Shown here: positions 60,252 through 64,000 of the stretch, piece after piece
How positions within the stretch are numbered: the stretch's first letter is position 1
How the letters are laid out: the number at the start of each line of letters is the position of its first letter
NCBI GenBank assembly: GCA_020248915.1
Contig: JADCGP010000021.1
Coordinates: forward strand, 32,663-96,662
Direction of reading: 5' to 3'
Source of the DNA: Rubrivivax sp.
GTDB taxonomy: Bacteria; Pseudomonadota; Gammaproteobacteria; Burkholderiales; Burkholderiaceae_C
Length of the DNA stretch: 64,000 bases
Position numbers and translations under genes: made by a program
The notes under the pieces: generated by a model
Told to the model about the DNA's origin: nothing
Seen by the model: the letters and a program-made list of their open reading frames with translations, nothing else
The model's database searches: none

Positions 60252-61061
60252 TCATCGGGCGGACTGCCACACGACGGGATTCTTGCGCGTGGCGATGACC
60301 TCGCCTTCGCGCGCGCCCGGGCACCATTGGTCGCGGTCGTTGGCCTGCACGGCGTTCAGCGCAGGCACCAGGCGCATCGCCGCGTCCATGTAGATCACGG
60401 TCATCACCGAGCGCGGGCGGTCGCTGGTATTGGCGCCGGCCTTGTGGAAGGTCCAGCCCAGGTGGAAGCTGACCTCGCCCAGGTCGAACGCGCCGCCCGC
60501 GAACTCGAAGCCGTGCCGCACCATGTTGGCGCTGATCCTGTCCTCGCTCTCGTCGCCGATGCCGAGGTCGCGGCCGAACTCGACCGACTGGCTGCGTGCA
60601 TAGAAGCCCAGCGGGCCCATCTCCGGCGGCACCGGCTGCAGCGGGATCCACGCGGTGACGGTGCGGTCGCTGGCGAGCGGCCAGTAGTACTGGTCGGCAT
60701 GCGCGGGCGTGATGCCGCCGCCAGGCTCCTTGTACAGCGACTGGTCGTGGTACAGGCGCACGCCGTCCACCTCCAGCAGCCCGGCGGCAATACGGCCCAG
60801 TCGCCGGCCCATCACGAAGCGGCCCACCAGCGGGCTCTTCTCCCACAGGTTCATCACCTGCAGGAAGGCACGGTCGTAGGTGCTGCGCTCCGCGAGCGGG
60901 CGCTGCTCGGTGTTGAGCTCGACGGTCAGCCGCGTGATCTCGGCGCCGTAGTGCGCCAGCGTCGCGGCGCCGAGCACATGCTTGAGCTTGATGAAGCCGT
61001 CGCGGCGGAACTGCGCGATCTGCCCCGGGTCGAGGCGGTAGGGCGCGTCGAGGTCGGTCAT
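60252..61061 (-). CDS. Phytanoyl-CoA dioxygenase-family enzyme 1
   Basis: 269 residues. A double-stranded beta-helix 2-oxoglutarate/Fe(II) fold. The metal HxD is His121-Ala-Asp123 in TPAHADQYYWPL and the distal His is in SFHLGWTFHKAG (His206), followed by an Arg (about 216) that can bind 2-oxoglutarate. Such enzymes hydroxylate diverse small molecules. It is 32 bases upstream of the esterase and belongs to the glycosidase operon. The substrate may be a sugar or cyclitol product, by context only. Confidence 0.93.
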   Translation of the reverse strand: MTDLDAPYRLDPGQIAQFRRDGFIKLKHVLGAATLAHYGAEITRLTVELNTEQRPLAERSTYDRAFLQVMNLWEKSPLVGRFVMGRRLGRIAAGLLEVDGVRLYHDQSLYKEPGGGITPAHADQYYWPLASDRTVTAWIPLQPVPPEMGPLGFYARSQSVEFGRDLGIGDESEDRISANMVRHGFEFAGGAFDLGEVSFHLGWTFHKAGANTSDRPRSVMTVIYMDAAMRLVPALNAVQANDRDQWCPGAREGEVIATRKNPVVWQSAR

Positions 61062-61080
61062 GGTGCTGGGTGCTCCATCG

Positions 61081-61135
61081 GTGCGTCAGCGGTGCGTCAG
61101 CGGTGCATCAGCGGTGCGGCACGGGCCGCACCGCT
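61081..61135. repeat. 11-bp direct repeats and an 11-bp hairpin
   Basis: GTGCGTCAGCG is present three times in tandem (61081-61091, 61092-61102, 61103-61113, the last with one change). It runs into a perfect 11-bp stem AGCGGTGCGGC/GCCGCACCGCT (61110-61120 with 61125-61135), loop ACGG. It is between the two dioxygenase genes and may be an mRNA processing or attenuation site. Confidence 0.8.
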
Positions 61136-61353
61136 CGGGTGTGGCCGTTGCCCGGGTGGCCCAGGGTGATCTCGTCTGGGGCATGACCGCGCTCCACCCA
61201 GCGCTTCAGCGCGTCCAGCCAGTCGGCCTGCCAGGGGCCTCGCCCGCCGCCGCAGCGCGAGAGGGAGTACCAGGACGCCTCGCATCCGCTCGCGTGGCGC
61301 GCCTGTGCGCTGCAAGGCGAGGGCGCGCGCGCGGCGGCACTGAAGCGGTCCAT
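61108..61353 (-). pseudogene. Remnant of a tannase/feruloyl esterase C-terminus
   Basis: An 81-codon frame (ATG at 61353) gives SWYSLSRCGGGRGPWQADWL, then DALKRWVERGHAPDEITLGH and TRAVRPVPHR. This resembles the end of tannase/feruloyl-esterase proteins (a Cys-Gly-Gly-Gly motif, WVERGxAPD, then TRPLCPYP). Those enzymes exceed 500 residues and contain a nucleophile Ser and other Cys absent here. So it is a decayed 3' end, not a complete gene. It sits between two oxygenase genes. Confidence 0.65.
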
Positions 61354-61355
61354 CG

Positions 61356-62186
61356 TCAGCTCGCGGCGGTCTCGGCCCGCAGGTAGGGACGGGCCAGGTC
61401 CTCGAGGCCGCGCCCTGCGTGGGCGTCCTGGCCGCAGACCATGACGATGTCGCGGTAGTCGTGCGGCGCGAAGCGCGAGCCGCCGAAGGACCACGGCAGC
61501 TCCGACCGCGCCGACATCACGTGGTTGACCAGCGCACGCCGCAAGCCGCTGCGGCGCCGGTTGTCCAGGCTGCGGTGCAGCGTGTAGCCGTTGAAGAACA
61601 CCACCGAGCCGGCCGTCACCTCGGCGGGCACGCCGCCTTCGCGCGGCCACTCGGGGCTGTCCCAGCCGAAGGACTCGGGCGCGCCGTCGAAGCGCGCGTC
61701 GCTGCACGGTCGGCTCGGCCAGAGCCTGCGCTCGCGGTGGCTGCCCGGCTGCACCCACAGGCAGCCGTTGTCGATGGTGGCGTCGTCCAGCGCGATCCAC
61801 ACGCCGGTGAGCGAGGCGTCCGGCGTCGGAATGAAGGACTCGTCCTGGTGCCAGGCCTGGCCGGGCTTGCCGGCGTTCTTGACGAACAGCATCGACTGCA
61901 TGCACTTGACGTCCTCGCCGACGATCTGCCGCAGCACGGACACGATGGGCCCGTGGTGCAGCATGGCCCGGATGCGCGGCGAGATCTTGTGCGGGAAGTG
62001 GATCGCGAGCACGTCGCGCAGTGCGGCCTCGTCATCGCGCCCGCGCGGCGGGACGCCCTCGATCGCGCCGCGGCGGCCGCAGGCGATGGCCACCGTCTCC
62101 TCGCGCAACGCCGCGACGGTGGCCGCATCGACCAGGTCGCGGCAGATCAGGTAACCGTCGCGCTGGTAGTCGCTGAGCAGGCTCAT
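61356..62186 (-). CDS. Phytanoyl-CoA dioxygenase-family enzyme 2
   Basis: 276 residues from the ATG at 62186, which overlaps the GH13 stop (ATGA). The metal HxD is His113-Gln-Asp115 in AWHQDESFIPT, with distal His204 in GYTLHRSLDN and a following Arg for 2-oxoglutarate. LWVQPGSHRERRLWPS is the PhyH loop. It has only patches of similarity to enzyme 1 (same fold, little shared sequence), so the two are not a recent duplication. Substrate unknown. Confidence 0.93.
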   Translation of the reverse strand: MSLLSDYQRDGYLICRDLVDAATVAALREETVAIACGRRGAIEGVPPRGRDDEAALRDVLAIHFPHKISPRIRAMLHHGPIVSVLRQIVGEDVKCMQSMLFVKNAGKPGQAWHQDESFIPTPDASLTGVWIALDDATIDNGCLWVQPGSHRERRLWPSRPCSDARFDGAPESFGWDSPEWPREGGVPAEVTAGSVVFFNGYTLHRSLDNRRRSGLRRALVNHVMSARSELPWSFGGSRFAPHDYRDIVMVCGQDAHAGRGLEDLARPYLRAETAAS

Positions 62187-63799
62187 GCTGCGGGGTCGGG
62201 CCAGGGGTCGATCGGCAGCACGAAGGCCGACCCGGGTGGCAGGTGGAGCCGGGCGCCGTCGAGCGCGGCGCCGTGGAGCGCCAGCTTCTCGCCCGCCGGC
62301 CGCGGCACGCGGCCGAGATCGTGCGCCGCGTGCTGCTCGCCGAGGTTGAAGGCCGCCAGCACCGCATCGCCCTGGTGCACGCGGCGGCACACCAGCAGCG
62401 CGGCGTCGGCATGCAGGGTCTCGAAGCGGCCGAGCCGCAGCGCCGGATGCGCGCGGCGCAGCGCGAGCACGCGCCGCGCCAGGTGCAGCGTGGAGTCGGG
62501 GTCGGCCTCCTGGCGATCGACGGCCAGCGCGCGGTGGGCGGGGTCCGAGGGCAGCCAGGGTCGGCCCGCGGTGAAGCCGCCGGTCGGGTGCGCAGCCGTC
62601 CAGGGCATCGGCGTGCGGCAGCCGTCGCGGCCCTTGTCGTGCGGCCAGTGGGCCTTGCCGAACGGGTCCTGCAGGTCCTCGAAGGCGATGTCGCTCTGCG
62701 GCAGGCCGAGCTCCTCGCCCTGGTAGAGGAACAGCGTGCCCCGCAGGCAGGCCAGCAGCGCGAGCAGCTGGCGGGCGCGCGCGGCGTCGCCCCGCGCCCA
62801 GCGCGTGGCCACGCGCGGCGCGTCGTGGTTGGACAGCGCCCAGCTCGGCCAGGCGGTGGCGCCGTCGCCCTCCTGCCAGGGCCGCATCATGTCGGCCAGC
62901 AAGTCGGCGCGGGGCTGCGGGCCGAGCAGCACGAAGGAGTACGCCGTGTGCAGGCGGTCGCGGCCGCGGGTGTACTCGATCATGCGGGCCAGGTTGTCGT
63001 GCGAGCCGATCTCGGCCACCGTCATGCGGTCGTCGAAGCGGTCGCACAGCGCGCGCACGCGCTCCAGGAACGGCAGCGTCTGAGGCTGGCAGACGTCGAA
63101 CAGGTGCTGCTGCATCGCCGCCGGGATGTCGCCGCGCCGCTCGGGCGGCTGCGGCGGGTTGTCGCGCAGCAGCGGGTCGTGGCAGTAGTAGTTGGCCGTG
63201 TCGAGCCGGAAGCCGTCCACGCCGCGCTCCAGCCAGAACCGGCCCACCTCGAGCAGCGCATCCTGCACGTCGCGGTGGTGCAGGTTCAGGTCGGGCATCT
63301 GCGGCAGGAAGTTGTGCAGGTGGTACTGGCGGCGCCGTGGCTCCCAGGTCCAGGTCGGGCCGCCCATCCAGCTCTGCCAGTTCGTGGGCGGGCTGCCGTC
63401 GGCCCTGGCGTCGGCCCACACGTACCAGTCTGCCTTCGGGTTGTCGCGGCTGGCGCGGCTCTCCTGGAACCAGGGGTGCTCGGCGGCCGTGTGGCTCCAG
63501 ACCTGATCGATCACCACCTTCAGCCCCAGCCGGTGCGCCTCGGCCACAAGGGCGTCGAAGTCGGCCAGCGTGCCGAAGCGCGGGTCGACGCCGCGGTGGT
63601 CGGCGACGTCGTAGCCGAAGTCGCGCATCGGGCTCGTGAAGAAGGGCGAGACCCAGATGCCGTCCACGCCCAGCGAGTCCACGTACGCCAGCCGGCCCGC
63701 AATGCCCGCGAGGTCGCCGACACCGTCGCCGTCGGCGTCGGCGAAGCTGCGCGGGTAGATCTGGTACAGCGTGGCGCCTCGCCACCAATCGGTGCTCAT
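62183..63799 (-). CDS. GH13 alpha-glucosidase
   Basis: 538 residues. A TIM barrel with GH13 regions: DQVWSHTAAEHPWF, DGFRLDTANYY with nucleophile Asp200, MTVAEIGS with acid/base Glu263, and ALSNHDAPRV with His325-Asp326. FLYQGEELGLP and a C-terminal beta domain (about 455-538) follow. The absence of a signal peptide suggests cytoplasmic hydrolysis of alpha-1,4 or -1,6 oligosaccharides such as maltose or isomaltose. It is the first gene of the operon. Confidence 0.95.
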   Translation of the reverse strand: MSTDWWRGATLYQIYPRSFADADGDGVGDLAGIAGRLAYVDSLGVDGIWVSPFFTSPMRDFGYDVADHRGVDPRFGTLADFDALVAEAHRLGLKVVIDQVWSHTAAEHPWFQESRASRDNPKADWYVWADARADGSPPTNWQSWMGGPTWTWEPRRRQYHLHNFLPQMPDLNLHHRDVQDALLEVGRFWLERGVDGFRLDTANYYCHDPLLRDNPPQPPERRGDIPAAMQQHLFDVCQPQTLPFLERVRALCDRFDDRMTVAEIGSHDNLARMIEYTRGRDRLHTAYSFVLLGPQPRADLLADMMRPWQEGDGATAWPSWALSNHDAPRVATRWARGDAARARQLLALLACLRGTLFLYQGEELGLPQSDIAFEDLQDPFGKAHWPHDKGRDGCRTPMPWTAAHPTGGFTAGRPWLPSDPAHRALAVDRQEADPDSTLHLARRVLALRRAHPALRLGRFETLHADAALLVCRRVHQGDAVLAAFNLGEQHAAHDLGRVPRPAGEKLALHGAALDGARLHLPPGSAFVLPIDPWPDPAA

Positions 63800-63946
63800 G
63801 CTCTGTGCCGGCGGGCCCGGTCCGTGCCGGGGCCGGCGCGGTCGGTGGGCGGGAAACCATCAGCCTAGATCCGGCAGTTACCGTGATGCGATGACCTGAT
63901 TTGCGAGCGCTGACCTGCACTTGCGGCGTGTTGGCACACTCACCCG

Positions 63947-64000
63947 ATGGGTGAAGCAAGACGCAAGGCGCTGGCGGCGCGCCGAGGTGGGGGCGACGAG
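63947..64000 (+). CDS. Start of an ORF truncated by the right edge
   Basis: From ATG at 63947 the frame is MGEARRKALAARRGGGDE and remains open to the window edge. It is divergent from the GH13 gene, 147 bases away. Only 18 codons are visible, without a good ribosome site, so it may equally start elsewhere. No function can be given. Confidence 0.35.
   Translation, partial: MGEARRKALAARRGGGDE

Noticed and set aside
63885..63925. LacI-type operator upstream of the GH13 gene (TTTGCGAGCGCTGAC)
   Set aside because: It has an AGCGCT centre but the arms are not symmetrical enough and no LacI gene is visible, so not listed as a feature.

Overview
The window is about 64 kb of very GC-rich bacterial chromosome, coding-dense, with no insertion sequences, rRNA or CRISPR. 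The gene set points to a betaproteobacterium of the order Burkholderiales, Rubrivivax/Leptothrix/Methylibium-like. Indicators are a Bug-type solute receptor, a heterotetrameric sarcosine oxidase, GltIJKL, a TolB with a twin-arginine-like leader and a FadN-type beta-oxidation operon. The genus is inferred from gene content only, not from a search.

Layout. 1-573: C-terminus of a membrane protein. 0.76-9.9 kb: a fatty-acid/acyl-CoA operon behind a TetR regulator (acyl-CoA dehydrogenase, DUF2147 protein, 3-hydroxyacyl-CoA dehydrogenase/enoyl-CoA hydratase fusion, thiolase, crotonase, SGNH hydrolase, SDR). 10.1-17.4 kb: a small repeat protein with strong terminators, a YciA-like thioesterase, a divergent hydrolase/TetR pair, an Atm1-type ABC exporter, a DUF2145 pair and a LysR regulator. 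17.5-20.8 kb: gltI-gltJ-gltK-gltL with an attenuator-like hairpin after gltI. 20.8-24.3 kb: pyrC, an NYN-domain RNA-binding-type protein, htpX and a terminator. 24.3-29.1 kb (minus): a PvdQ-type acylase lipoprotein, an AhpD-like protein and MsbA. 29.2-36.4 kb: tolB-pal-cpoB, a YeeE transporter, tcdA running into two tandem tRNA-Lys genes, then an ammonium transporter. 36.4-48.8 kb: a long minus-strand run of small genes (GFA, RidA, TspO, SDR, cupins, GNATs, VOC, SMR and several small lipoproteins). 49.1 kb: a PaiB-like protein. 49.8-56.1 kb (minus): soxB-soxD-soxA-soxG and a Bug receptor. 56.5-57.07 kb: a divergent, multiply broken XRE-cupin regulator. 57.1-63.8 kb (minus): a glycan-type operon (GH13, two phytanoyl-CoA dioxygenase-like enzymes, a decayed tannase fragment, an esterase and GH92). 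A truncated ORF starts at 63947.

How they work together. The first operon gives a complete beta-oxidation cycle under a TetR regulator with a palindromic operator overlapping the leader. The Tol-Pal segment maintains the outer membrane. The sox operon oxidatively demethylates sarcosine, and its likely former regulator is now a pseudogene. The final operon couples two glycosidases with two non-haem iron oxygenases, an unusual combination whose substrate cannot be read from the sequence.

The most striking single observation is the tcdA/tRNA-Lys overlap. The stop codon of the gene for the enzyme that matures t6A37 to ct6A37 lies in the anticodon loop of a tRNA-Lys, and its middle base is A37 of that tRNA.
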